A stretch of 64,000 nucleotides of DNA from Primulina eburnea (taxonomy: Eukaryota > Streptophyta > Magnoliopsida > Lamiales > Gesneriaceae), in the NCBI RefSeq assembly GCF_022965805.1, contig NW_027330944.1, positions 124,001 through 188,000 on the forward strand. The letters run 5' to 3'. Positions 34,907-46,804 of the stretch are shown piece by piece (position 1 is the first letter of the stretch; every line of letters starts with the position of its first letter). Below the pieces are notes generated by a model that had not been told where the DNA came from, made no database searches, and saw only the letters and a list, made by a program, of their open reading frames with translations. The translations under genes and the position numbers were made by a program.

Positions 34907-35187
34907 AGGGACCAGAAGTGGACCCAAGAGAGGCCCAAACAGAAATAACGCTCCAGGGAATATGAGAGGGCCAAAGAAAAGCACCAAGAGGGTAAGTGCG
35001 AGAGCCCACCCAATCCCGAGGAGACCAAACATGTAGTGTGCGAGTGTCTGGGCCCACTCACACCAGACTGGCAAAACGGGGGAAAATAGAAGCCCCCTAA
35101 GTAACAGTACCTGCAAAGAAAAAAAATACATATACATATATAAAGATCGCAGAAATGGATCCAAATGAAGGGAAGGGCTGCAAACAG

Positions 35188-38100
35188 CTAAGAAGATCGA
35201 TATCTCAGGTAGGGAAGCCCGGAGGAATCCGAGCGAGCAAGTATGGAGATGTGCCTAGGTAGGGAAGGACCTAACTCTAAGGTAAAGTGCCTAAGGGTAT
35301 GAGCCCTCGCCGCCAACGCATCCGCCACCGAATTACCCTCCCGGAATATATGTGAAATATGAACAGACCGCCCCCTCAAAAGGACCAGAATCCTGGAGAC
35401 AATGTGATCAAGACCCCAGCAACATCGACGGGAACGAATGAGCTGAATAGAAGTCAATGAATCAAGCTCGATCCAAAGAGGAAAAAAAGAATGATCAGAA
35501 CAAAGGAGAAGACCCCTCCAAACCGCCCAAAGCTCAGCCCGGAGAGAAGACCCAGCTCCAATGAACTCGCTGAATGAGAGCACAACCCTCCCGGAATCAT
35601 CCCGAACAACGCCACCAGCAGCAGAGTCCCCAGATACACCACGCGAGCTCCCATCGACATTAAGCTTGAAGCACCCGGACGGCGGTCGCAGCCAGCGAAC
35701 AATCGCCGTCCTATGTAATCTATGGAGAGCAACCGAAATACCCATCGATCTCGCCACATGAAACACACCCAGCCAATGTCTGGGCTTGACAGTACGCGCA
35801 GAGTGGGCGAGACGCAGGTAAGACAAAATCTGGTACTTCACCGTCTCCCCAGAAACAGGGAGATGACGATGCTTAGCATCGTTCCGCGCAGTCCAGAGGA
35901 ACCACAGAACAATGCAGGGGAGAAACTCCCGCACATGGCCCCCCCGGGACCAGACCAAATCTCTCTTCCACGCACTGAGGAACAAATTGAAATCCTCAGT
36001 GTCGGGAATACGAACCCGAAACACGGCGCCAAAGAAGTGCCAGACAGATCGAGCAACCAGGCTGCGAATGAATATGTGTGTGAATGTCTCAGCCATATCA
36101 CAACACTGACATCTCGAGGCTAACGCAAAACCCCGGCGCTGGAGCACCTCATCAACTGGGAGCCACTGATGCTAGAATCTCCAGAGGAAGAACGACATGG
36201 TAGGCCTCAACCAGCTCCCCCAACGCGGGCGGAAAATATCAGAAGACGGAGCACGCTGACGGATCAGTTCCCAAGCAGATCTCACGGAAAAAACACCATC
36301 GGAGCTATGGATCCATCGAGCCAGATCAGGCTCTCCCGAAAGAACAGGAATCAAAACTATCTCCTCGGCAACCGAAGGAGCAACAACAGCACAAAGGCGA
36401 TCGAAATCCCAGGACCCCTCAGACAGAAAATGAGAGACCCGAACATCACGGCCCCCGCGGACCACACACCAGGAGGACAAAGGAACGTCCCCAAACCAAG
36501 TGTCATCCCAAAAGGAAACATCTCCGAGACCAACTCGCCAGCGAATGCCAGGCTCCGCGCGAGGGCGGATCCTGAGGAGACGTCGCCAAATGGGGGAAAT
36601 AGAAGCACGGGCGGGGACACAGGCAGGAGCATCCAGCCGGCAATACTTCCGTAGAAGGAATCTCGCCCAAAGAGAGGATCCCTGCCGAAATCTGAACCAT
36701 AATTTAATAGAGAAACATTCCACGAGATCTTTCAATCTGCGGAATCCAAGGCCCCCCTCAAGTACGGGGAGGCAAGCCCGGGACCACCGGGCCCAGTGCC
36801 ACTTCTTTTCCAAGGGTCTCGACCCCCAGAGGAAGGCATTGAAGGCCCGCTCAAGCTTCTCCATGACCGCCAGAGGTGGCTGAACCACCTGAAACAGATA
36901 AATCGGCATGGAGAGGAGCACGCTACGTATCAAGGTCATGCGGCTACCCGGGGAGAGGGTCCGAGTCTCCCAACCCTCTAACTTCCTACGAACAGACTGT
37001 AGGAGGGGCTCAAAAAGGGAGCATGTGCGATTACCCCGATAAAGGGGAACTGCGAGGTACTTGAGGGGCAGATGGCCCTCGGCAAACCCGGTGATGCGCA
37101 GAATCCGGGAGCGGAGGCGCTCAGAGCACCTCGGAGGCAAAATCAAAGAACTCTTGGCAGCATTCACACGCTGCCCCGAACAGTTCTCGTAGTGATGCAG
37201 AAAATCGACAAGGCGCTGCATACCACGAGACCCACCACTGGCAAAAATAATGACATCATCAGCATAAGCCAGGTGGGAAATCAGAATATCACAATCAGAA
37301 CGATACCTAAGCGCAGGATGCTGCAGGTAGAGTCGGTCAAGGCCACGAGAGAGATACTCCGCCCCCAAAACGAAGAGAAGGGGAGACAATGGATCGCCCT
37401 GCCGGAGGCCTCTGGTGGAACCAAAAAACCCCGAGAGAGAGCCATTGATGTTCACAGAGAAATGACAATGGGAAATACAGGCCGAGACCAAAGCCACAAC
37501 ACGCTCTGAAAAACCAAAATGTCTCATAACGTCAAATAGGAAATGCCACTGGACCCTATCATAGGCCTTGGCCATATCCAACTTCAAGATGACATTACCA
37601 CCACGAGAGGGGAGAGTAATGCTGTGAGTGAGCTCCTGGGCAAGGAGGATATTATCAGAGATCATCCGACCCGGAACGAAGCCACTCTGATTCGGGGAAA
37701 CAAGTCTCTCCACCACATCCCTCAACCGAGAGTACAACAGCTTCGAGATGATTTTGTTCGTGACATTACACAGACTGATCGGACGGAAGTCCGACCAAGC
37801 GCGTGCACCCTCGACTTTGGGAATAAGAGTGATCGTGGTGGCGGTAAAGCCCTGAGGCATAGGAGAACCCTGGAAAAAATCAAGAACAGCACCAAAAACG
37901 TCCTGATGGACAACCTCCCAGCAATGCTGAAAGAACGCCGAAGAAAAGCCATCAGGGCCAGCAACACTATCAGGGTGGATAGAGAAGACGGTCGCGCGGA
38001 CCTCCTCCAAAGAGGGAATCGCAGCAATACCATCATTCTCCACAGCAGAGATAACCGAGAGAAAACCCGAAAAATCAGGGCAATCGAGCGCAGAGGGCTC

Positions 38101-39285
38101 CCCGGTAAGCAGATCCTGGAAAAATAAGGCTCCCGACTGCTGAATCAAATCCTGAGACGTCAGGCAAACCCCATTCTCCCATATGCGGAAAATTTTATTC
38201 GCCACACGCTTTTTCCTCACCATATTATGGAAGAGTCTGGTGTTCCGCTCACCATCCTCAAGCCAATGGCAAGCCGCTTTCTGTTTCCAAAAATCCGCCT
38301 CCATGGCGGTGATACGAGCCAGATCCTCATTGCGATCGGACAGGGAAGTCCAATTCGCGTCAGAAGGGTCGGCCTCACAGACATCCTCAGCTGAACGAAC
38401 AGCCCTCTCAGCCTCAGTGAGTCTATCAAAGATGTTACCAAAAACATCCCGATTCCACCACCGGAGGTGATGCTTGAGACGCTTCATCTTGGCAAAAAGC
38501 CGAGGCATGCCGCTCAGACTGCATGGCAGATTCCAATTAAGCCTCACAGTCTGCAAAAAACCATGGTGCCTAACCCACATTCGTTGGAAGCGAAACGAGC
38601 TCGGCCCACGGGCAAAAACAGGAGCGGTAACCAAAAGCGGACAGTGATCCGAGACAGTACGGGCGAGATGCTCAACCCGAATCGAGCTGAAATGATCTCC
38701 CCAATCAACAGAAACCAAGACCCTGTCCAACCGCTTCCAAATGGTCTTATTCGTCCAAGTGAACGAAGACCCCTCAAAACCAGCATCGATAAGACCAGAA
38801 TCAATAATAAAATTGTTGAACTCCTCCATGGGTAGCAACCTACCACCACGGGAGCCCAAGCACTCGGACGCATCCCTGACGACATTAAAATCGCCCCCAA
38901 CCAGCCAGGGACCCAAAACAGGCTTAACCAAAAGCAAAGAAGCCCAAAGATCCCTACGCTGGACATAATCACATCTAGCATAGACAAAAGAACAAAATAT
39001 CTCTGTCGGTAAGAAAGAGGCAGAGACTCTGATGTGAAGGAACTGAGCATGATCAAAAACACACTCCGCCCTCACATCAGCAGCAAAAAATACCCAGATA
39101 TGACCGGAGAGATTAGAAATGACTCCAGAAAACCCCAAACGGCGAGTCATGAATCTCGGATCCAGATCAATCATGGGCTCCAAAACAGCTAAAACCTTAA
39201 TCTGTTTCTCCTTCACAAAGGCATGAAGCCTCTGCTGGGACTCCGAACCGCGAAGTCCCCGGATATTCCAGATTAAGCAATTCAT
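35188..39285 (-). pseudogene. LINE ORF2 polyprotein, copy H, complete but for one TAG
   Basis: A 4098-nt frame (1366 codons) encoding the enzyme that nicks or uses the target end and copies the LINE RNA. Endonuclease at about 1-230, with N7 (WNIRG), E36 (LEPM), the GGDFN Asp near 132 and a SDHCP motif near its end. Reverse transcriptase at about 470-760: FRPISL near 500, GFVPGR near 531, DMAKAYDRVQW, GLRQGDPLSP and Y674-A-D-D. zf-RVT at about 1025-1110, with a Cys/His-rich CQCCDMAETFTHIF. RNase H at about 1205-1340, with acidic residues in VDGSSRG, RAELWA and IELDS. Codon 1038 (36172-36174) is TAG where copies G and I have TGG (Trp), so the frame ends within zf-RVT. Nothing else is broken. 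The start ATG overlaps the ORF1 stop. Confidence 0.93.
39282..39285 (-). promoter_or_regulatory. ATGA stop-start overlap between ORF1 and ORF2
   Basis: The ORF2 ATG (39285-39283) and the ORF1 TGA (39284-39282) share bases. The same four-base overlap is at 11743-11746, 22121-22124, 30396-30399, 46801-46804, 54394-54397 and, on the + strand, 61839-61842. This is the arrangement used for termination-reinitiation in other LINEs such as SART1. Its use here is inferred. Confidence 0.8.
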
Positions 39286-41585
39286 GGGGAACGGGTGGAA
39301 GAAGGACCCGATCGCTTTTTATGCGATCGCCGACCATCATCCTGAGGTCTTTTTCTGGGGTTGGACATGTCAGTGTCCAGAATACTACACTCGGACCCAC
39401 AACTAACTCCAGACACAGAATGTCGATCAAAATCCTGATCAGGATCATCAGCCGACATGTGACTGGGAATCATCTCAAGAATAGGGGGTCCCTGTCGAGC
39501 AATCAACTCGTCCAGCATAGAAGTGGCATCAGCAGGGGATGCAGGAAAAGATGGGACCGAGTGGCTGCTATGATTTTCAATACAAATCTCCGGGGGGACA
39601 AACACAGTCACCACATCCGGGCGTGGAGATCCAAGGTCATCCACGCAGTCCACAAAAGGAACACTCTCATCGTCCTCAGCCACCGTGACCGCAGGGCGGT
39701 CAGAAGAAGGGGCCTCCTGATGAGAGCTCAAACCGACAGAGGGATCAGGAACACCTAATCCAAGCTCCTCAGAGCCAACCTCTGTCTCCTGCAAATGTGA
39801 AAGAACTCCGAAAGAGTTCGAAGCAAGGGGATCATCCCTCGGGAGAGCCTGACGAACAGGCCTCCGTCTCTGTCTACGCCGGGGACCATGGCCATTGACA
39901 TGAAGCTGGGGCTGTGGTCCCGGGACAATGACAGGGGCTGCACCCTCAGGTGGTGCCTGAGCAGGAGGCGCCTCCGGCTGAGGAGGCCCTCGATCAGCAG
40001 GCTTGGATCGAGCAGGTTTAGGATTTTTACCATGAGAATAGCAAACGTCGGTCGAATGACCCAACATTTTGCAATCCAAGCAATACCCAGGGATTTTCTC
40101 ATAAACAACATCAATCTCCTGGGTATGATCACCCCAGCCCACCCAAATTTGCTTAACGGGTGGTTCCAACACATTCAACTCCACACAGACTCGAGCAAAA
40201 GCGCCTCGAGATGATTCAGCAGTAAAGTCATCCATTTTCACCGGGTTGCCCAAAATCTTAGCAAGGGCAAAAAGACTTTTCTTGTTAAACAGGTGAATAG
40301 GCAAACCCGGGAGACGCACCCAAACAGGGGCAATGGGAGATTCTTCCTGTAGATTGAATTCCGGGGTCCATTTGGAGAAACGGATCCCGAGAGGTCCCAC
40401 CATCATCTGCCCACGCGTCCAAAAAAATGCATAATCCTCCTCACAATGAAGTGAGAGGATCAGAAAACCCCGAGGCAAAAACCTCAAATCAAAAGATCGC
40501 TTCAATCCCAAACGAGCAAAAACCGCAGAAATTTCCGAGTTTGGGACTAAGGATCTATTACCAGAAATCTTCCCAACTAAAGAAAACTTAAAAGGCTCGG
40601 TCAAAGAAGACATTACCTCATCCGGGAAGAAAATACCCGGTTTCCCATCCTTAAGAGTCGGTGGGGGCATTTCTTCCATAGCATTGACGACATCTCCAAA
40701 GCCATTCTTCCCCGAACGAGGGGAATTAGGAGCCAGAGCATCCCTAAATGAGATTGGAAACGTCTTTTTCGCACGAGGGTCAGATTTAGAAGCCGTACCC
40801 GAGTTGTTGACCGTTGATCGTTGACCGTTGACCGTTGACTTTCCGGCCAAATTACCACCGTGGGACGGCGCCGGCGTGATGAGCACAGAACCGGTACCAA
40901 CCGGAGCAGAACCGGACGGCGGAGGGGTCAAATCGGAATGAACAGTAGCCGGAAATTGAGGGGAAATTGAAATTTGGGCGTTTCCGATCACGATCGATTT
41001 TTTAGAAATTGAAGATACAGGGCTCTTACCCATGTCCAGACGATCAATTGGTGAAGTTTGATTGAAAAAATTCGCCGGGACGACGCCGGAATCAGAAGAA
41101 GAGTGGGACGTGTGCTGCGCGTCCACGGCGGGAATCGTAGATCTGAAATTAACGCCGGAGGAGAACACCGTTCGGGCTAATTCAGGTGTCATTGGAATCG
41201 TCTGTGAGTGGGCTTTCCAGATCGGGGTCCCGTTTGAACAAAGGTGACCGGAATCGGACGCCGTAGACTGAAACGTGAAAGGCGACGCAGTGAACAGTGC
41301 CGTCGCGACTTTGGAGCTAAAATCGGAGGGGCAAATGGTTTCCGATCGACCTGAATTTTTAGCACAAAGGTCGCCTTGAAGAGGCGAATCTAGTGGTATA
41401 TTTGTTTCGTCGATCGGAACGGTGGATGAAGTTGGCGAGAAAATGGCCGGAATTTTCGAGATTTCAATCGGCGATTTGGGGAGGCAATCGGGCATGGAAT
41501 GGTCTGATTTTTGGATATGTTGGTCGCCGTGATGAGGCGGTTCAGATGGTGTGGTTGGCCGGCCGGGATCCGGCGGCGGCGGCAT
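39282..41585 (-). CDS. LINE ORF1 protein (DUF4283, CCHC zinc knuckle), copy H
   Basis: An intact 767-aa frame from the ATG at 41585 (MPPPPDPGRPTTP). The open frame runs on upstream to a GTG at 41636, but the ATG context is shared by C, G, H and J and is preferred. The N-terminal ~310 residues are Pro/Ser-rich and contain an STVNGQRSTVN stretch encoded by the heptamer repeat. A DUF4283-type domain lies at about 315-470 (GIFFPDEVMSSL ... KWTPEF). A CCHC knuckle (CLDCKMLGHSTDVC) is at about 500-514. A Pro-rich, then very basic, segment (PRRRQRRRPVR) follows, then an acidic tail ending in RKRPQD and RSHKKR. It probably binds element RNA and carries it to the nucleus. Telomere targeting through this protein is possible but not shown. 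Confidence 0.92.
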   Translation of the reverse strand: MPPPPDPGRPTTPSEPPHHGDQHIQKSDHSMPDCLPKSPIEISKIPAIFSPTSSTVPIDETNIPLDSPLQGDLCAKNSGRSETICPSDFSSKVATALFTASPFTFQSTASDSGHLCSNGTPIWKAHSQTIPMTPELARTVFSSGVNFRSTIPAVDAQHTSHSSSDSGVVPANFFNQTSPIDRLDMGKSPVSSISKKSIVIGNAQISISPQFPATVHSDLTPPPSGSAPVGTGSVLITPAPSHGGNLAGKSTVNGQRSTVNNSGTASKSDPRAKKTFPISFRDALAPNSPRSGKNGFGDVVNAMEEMPPPTLKDGKPGIFFPDEVMSSLTEPFKFSLVGKISGNRSLVPNSEISAVFARLGLKRSFDLRFLPRGFLILSLHCEEDYAFFWTRGQMMVGPLGIRFSKWTPEFNLQEESPIAPVWVRLPGLPIHLFNKKSLFALAKILGNPVKMDDFTAESSRGAFARVCVELNVLEPPVKQIWVGWGDHTQEIDVVYEKIPGYCLDCKMLGHSTDVCYSHGKNPKPARSKPADRGPPQPEAPPAQAPPEGAAPVIVPGPQPQLHVNGHGPRRRQRRRPVRQALPRDDPLASNSFGVLSHLQETEVGSEELGLGVPDPSVGLSSHQEAPSSDRPAVTVAEDDESVPFVDCVDDLGSPRPDVVTVFVPPEICIENHSSHSVPSFPASPADATSMLDELIARQGPPILEMIPSHMSADDPDQDFDRHSVSGVSCGSECSILDTDMSNPRKRPQDDGRRSHKKRSGPSSTRSP

Positions 41586-41691
41586 GGCAGTGGCTAGGGC
41601 GTGAATAGTGTCGAATTTTAGTGTGTTTTTTCGCACATTTTACTGTGTGTTTTTTGAGAGAAAATTTTTTGGGGTCAAATGGGTTTTTTTT
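41586..41691 (-). promoter_or_regulatory. LINE 5'UTR with conserved terminal block, copy H
   Basis: About 105 nt. Near the 5' end on the RNA strand is GACCCCAAAAAATTTTCTC, followed by two copies of AAAAAACACAC about 27 nt apart. The same layout is seen in C, E, G, I and J, including copies whose ORF1 N-termini have diverged. D keeps only the terminal block. L1-type LINEs carry internal promoters here. No promoter is proven. Confidence 0.55.
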
Positions 41692-41750
41692 GGTTTAGGG
41701 TTTAGGGTTTTAGGGGTTTAGGGGTTTAGGGTTTAGGGTTTAGGGTTTAG

Positions 41751-41786
<36 letters not shown>
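41692..41786 (+). repeat. Telomere repeats plus poly(T), between H and I
   Basis: About 60 bp of TTTAGGG with two TTTAGGGG-type units, then 34 T (41753-41786), the longest tail in the window, belonging to copy I. Confidence 0.95.
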
Positions 41787-41789
<3 letters not shown>

Positions 41790-42382
41790 GGAAAACACCG
41801 CCGGATGCGGGGGGGTTAGGCAGACCCCTACCTGTATATATCCACAAAATAAAAAGTAACAACAGAAAGAAAACCTAAAAGAGGAGGGGGACTACACCAA
41901 GACCTCCTCGAAAAGGCTAAAGCAGTGGAAACATAAAGACAAAGTAGCCTAGGGACATAAAGACGTAAACAAAATAACCCTAGACTACGGCAAAAAGTGC
42001 GCCAGAAACTAATCAAATACGAGCAGCACTAAGTGGCAACACGCCGAGAAGATCAAATGATAACTGTAAGATGAGTGCGGAATCCATGAAGAAGCTCTCA
42101 TCTCTGAACCATCACCCTGAAGAAGCCGGTCTGTCAGAACGACGCTAATCTGAGACCAGGTAACTGTATGAATCCCAGCAGTGATCATAAGATCTGGCCA
42201 GGAAATCACTGTCCAATGACGATAAAAGGGCAAAATGAAGATCGCAATCCAGCCAGGACAAAAAGGATCCAGCATCTGAAGTATAAATCTGACGAAGGTG
42301 TCATAACAATGAAGAGGGTCGGCCGGAAATAATCCCTGGAACCACCACGACATCCAGTAAACTCCTGTAAAAGAACTGATAC

Positions 42383-42416
42383 GGCGGGCAAGGAGAACCT
42401 GCAGTAAGCGCCCGCC
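42383..42416 (-). other. 3'UTR hairpin of copy I
   Basis: A perfect 7-bp stem, GGCGGGC / GCCCGCC, with a CTGCAG loop. Confidence 0.7.
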
Positions 42417-42705
42417 AGGAGCGAGAAATGGACCAAAGAGAGCCACAAACAGAAATAGCGCTCCAGGGAATATGAGAGGGCCAAAGAAAAGCACCAATAG
42501 GGTAAGTGCAAGAGCCCACCCAATCCCTAGGAGACCAAACATGTAGTGTGCGAGTGTTTGGACCCACTCACACCAGACTGGCAAGACTAGGGAGAAGAGA
42601 ACCCCCCAAAAGAACAGTACCTGCAAAGAAAAAATAAACATATATATATATATAGATAGAAAGTCAGAAGAAATGGATCCAAGTGAAGGGAAGGGCTGCA
42701 AACAG

Positions 42706-45700
42706 CTAAGAACATCTATATCTCAGGTAGGGAAGTCCGGAGGTATCCGAACGTGCAAGTATGGAAATGTGCCTAGGGAGGGAGGGACCTAACTCTAAGG
42801 TAAAGTGCCTAAGGGTATGGGCCCTCGCCGCCAACGCATCCGCCACCGAATTACCCTCCCGGAATATATGCGAAATATGAACAGACCGCCCCCTCAAAAG
42901 GACCAGAATCCTGGATACAATGTGATCAAGACCCCAGCAACATCGACGGGAACGAATGAGCTGAATAGAAGTCAGAGAATCAAGCTCGATCCAAAGAGGG
43001 AAAAAAGAATGATCAGAACAAAGGAGAAGACCCCTCCAAACCGCCCAAAGCTCAGCCCGAAGAGAAGACCCAGCTCCGATGAACTCGCTGAATGAGAGCA
43101 CAACCCTCCCGGAATCATCCCGAACAACACCACCAGCAGAGGAATCCCCAGAAATACCACGCGAGCTCCCATCCACATTAAGCTTGAAGCACCCGGACGG
43201 CGGTCGCAGCCAGCGAACAATCGCCGTCCTATGGAATCTGTGGAGAGCAACCGAAATACCCAGCAATCTCGCCACCTGAAACACACCCAGCCAATGTCTG
43301 GGCTTGACAGTACGCGCAGAGTGGGCAAGACGCAAGTAATACAAAATCTGATACTTCACCGTCTCCCCAGAAACAGGGAGGTGACGGTGCTTCGCATCGT
43401 TCCGCGCAGTCCAGAGGAACCACAGAACGATGCAGGGGAGAAACTCCCGCACATGGCCCCCCCGGGACCAGACCAAATCTCTCTTCCACGCACTGAGGAA
43501 CAAACTGAAATCCTCAGTGTCGGGAATACGAACCCGAAACACGGCGCCAAAGAAGTGCCAGACAGACCGAGCAACCGGGCTGCTAATGAATATGTGTGTG
43601 AATGTCTCAGACATATCACAACACTGACATCTCGAGGCTAATGCAAAATCCCCGGCGCTGGAGCACCTCATCAACAGGGAGCCACTGATGCCAGAATCTC
43701 CAAAGGAAGAACGACATGGTAGGCCTCAACCAACTCCCCCAGCACGGGCGGAATATATCGGAAGACGGAGCACGCTGACGGATCAGCTCCCAAGCAGATC
43801 TCACAGAGAAAGCACCATCGGAGCTATGGATCCATCGTGCCAGATCAGGGTCTCCCGAAAGAACAGGAATCAAAACAATCTCCTCGGCAACCGAAGGAGC
43901 AACAACCGCACAAAGGCGATCAAAATCCCAGGACCCCTCAGACAGAAAATGAGAGACCCGAACATCACGGCCCCCGCGGACCACACACCGGGAGGACAAA
44001 GGAACGTCCCCAAACCAAGTGTCATCCCAAAAGGAAACATCTCCGAGACCAACTCGCCAGCGAATGCCAGGCTCCGCGCGAGGGCGGATCCTGAGGAGAC
44101 GACGCCAAATGGGGGAAATGGAAGCACGGGCGGGGACACAGGCCGGAGCATCCAGCCGGCAATACTTCCGTAGAAGGAATCTCGCCCAAAGAGAGGATCC
44201 CTGCCGAAATCTGAACCATAATTTAATAGAGAAACATTCCACGAGATCTTTCAATCTGCGGAATCCAAGGCCCCCCTCAAGTACGGGGAGGCAAGCCCGG
44301 GACCACCGGGCCCAGTGCCACTTCTTTTCCAAGGGTCTCGACCCCCAGAGGAAGGCATTGAAGGCCCGCTCAAGCTTCTCCATGACCGCCAGAGGTGGCT
44401 GAACCACCTGAAACAGATAAATCGGCATGGAGAGGAGCACGCTACGTATCAGGGTCATGCGGCTACCCGGGGAGAGGGTCCGAGTCTCCCAACCCTCTAA
44501 CTTCCTACGAACAGACTGTAGGAGGGGCTCAAAAAGGGAGCATGTGCGATTACCCCGATAAAGGGGAACTCCGAGGTACTTGAGGGGCAGATGGCCCTCG
44601 GCGAACCCGGTGATGCGCAGAATCCGGGAGCGGAGGCGCTCAGAGCACCTCGGAGGCAAAATCAAAGAACTCTTGGCAGCATTCACACGCTGCCCCGAAC
44701 AGTTCTCGTAGTGATGCAGAAAATCGACAAGGCGCTGCATACCACGAGACCCACCACTGGCAAAAATAATGACATCATCAGCATAAGCCAGGTGGGAAAT
44801 CAGAATATCACAATCAGAACGATACCTAAGCGCAGGATGCTGCAGGTAGAGTCGGTCAAGGCCACGAGAGAGATACTCCGCCCCCAAAACGAAGAGAAGG
44901 GGAGACAATGGATCGCCCTGCCGGAGGCCTCTGGTGGAACCAAAAAACCCCGAGAGAGAGCCATTGATGTTCACAGAGAAATGACAATGGGAAATACAGG
45001 CCGAGACCAAAGCCACAACACGCTCTGAAAAACCAAAATGTCTCATAACGTCAAATAGGAAATGCCACTGGACCCTATCATAGGCCTTGGCCATATCCAA
45101 CTTCAAGATGACATTACCACCACGAGAGGGGAGAGTAATGCTGTGAGTGAGCTCCTGGGCAAGGAGGATATTATCAGAGATCATCCGACCCGGAACGAAG
45201 CCACTCTGATTCGGGGAAACAAGTCTCTCCACCACATCCCTCAACCGAGAGTACAACAGCTTCGAGATGATTTTGTTCGTGACATTACACAGACTGATCG
45301 GACGGAAGTCCGACCAAGCGCGTGCACCCTCGACTTTGGGAATAAGAGTGATCGTGGTGGCGGTAAAGCCCTGAGGCATAGGAGAACCCTGGAAAAAATC
45401 AAGAACAGCACCAAAAACGTCCTGATGGACAATCTCCCAGCAATGCTGAAAGAACGCCGAAGAAAAGCCATCAGGGCCAGCAACACTATCAGGGTGGATA
45501 GAGAAGACGGTCGCGCGGACCTCCTCCAAAGAGGGAATCGCAGCAATACCGTCATTCTCCACAGCAGAGATAACCGAGGGAAAACCCGAAAAATCAGGGC
45601 AATCGAGCGCAGAGGGCTCCCCGGTAAGCAGATCCTGGAAAAATAAGGCTCCCGACTGCTGAATCAAATCCTGAGACGTCAGGCAAACCCCATTCTCCCA

Positions 45701-46804
45701 TATGCGGAAAATTTTATTCGCCACACGCTTTTTCCTCACCATATTATGGAAGAGTCTGGTGTTCCGCTCACCATCCTCAAGCCAATGGCAAGCCGCTTTT
45801 TGTTTCCAAAAATCCGCCTCCATGGCGGTGATACGAGCCAGATCCTCATTGCGATCGGACAGGGAAGTCCAATTCGCGTCAGAAGGGTCGGCCTCACAGA
45901 CATCCTCAGCTGAACGAACAGCCCTCTCAGCCTCAGTGAGTCTATCAAAGATGTTACCAAAAACATCCCGATTCCACCACCGGAGGTGATGCTTGAGACG
46001 CTTCATCTTGGCAAAAAGCCGAGGCATGCCGCTCAGACTGCATGGCAGATTCCAATTAAGCCTCACAGTCTGCAAAAAACCATGGTGCCTAACCCACATT
46101 CGCTGGAAGCGAAACGAGCTCGGCCCACGGGCAAAAACAGGAGCGGTAACCAAAAGCGGACAGTGATCCGAGACAGTACGGGCGAGATGCTCAACCCGAA
46201 TCGAGCTGAAATGATCTCCCCAATCAACAGAAACCAAGACCCTGTCCAACCGCTTCCAAATGGTCTTATTCGTCCAAGTGAACGAAGACCCCTCAAAACC
46301 AGCATCGATAAGACCAGAATCAATAATAAAATTGTTGAACTCCTCCATGGGTAGCAACCTACCACCACGGGAGCCCAAGCACTCAGACGCATCCCTGACG
46401 ACATTAAAATCGCCCCCAACCAGCCAGGGACCCAAAACAGGCTTAACCAAAAGCAAAGAAGCCCAAAGATCCCTACGCTGGACATAATCACATCTAGCAT
46501 AGACAAAAGAACAAAATATCTCTGTCGGTAAGAAAGAGGCAGAGACTCTGATGTGAAGGAACTGAGCATGATCAAAAACACACTCCGCCCTCACATCAGC
46601 AGCAAAAAATACCCAAATATGACCGGAGAGATTAGAAATGACTCCAGAAAACCCCAAACGGCGAGTCATGAATCTCGGATCCAGATCAATCATGGGCTCC
46701 AAAACAGCCAAAACCTTAACCTGTTTCTCCTTCACAAAGGCATGAAGCCTCTGCTGGGACTCCGAACTCCGAAGTCCCCGGATATTCCAGATCAAACAAT
46801 TCAT
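42706..46804 (-). pseudogene. LINE ORF2, copy I, one frameshift
   Basis: 4099 nt, one more than copy H. A single inserted T near 43649 (GCAAAATCCCCGG where G and H lack the T) splits the frame in the zf-RVT region. The 1062-codon N-terminal frame (43616-46804) has endonuclease and RT with YADD. The C-terminal ~320 codons (42706 to about 43650) hold the rest of zf-RVT and RNase H. Copy I has TGG where H has the TAG at codon 1038. If the T is a sequencing error, this ORF2 would be intact. Confidence 0.92.

Larger units (their letters stand above)
34284..41691 (-). mobile_element. LINE copy H, full length, best preserved
   Basis: 3'UTR 34284-35187 with the conserved 3' terminal block and hairpin, ORF2 35188-39285, ORF1 39282-41585, and a 5'UTR of about 105 nt ending near 41691. 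The only ORF-breaking lesion seen is one in-frame TAG in ORF2. The poly(A) tail is 27 nt. It serves as reference for the other copies. Confidence 0.95.

Noticed and set aside
41586..41636. GTG-initiated N-terminal extension of ORF1 (also at 34174 and 17017)
   Set aside because: A GTG start is improbable in a plant, and the downstream ATG with the MPPPPDPGRP-type start is shared across copies.
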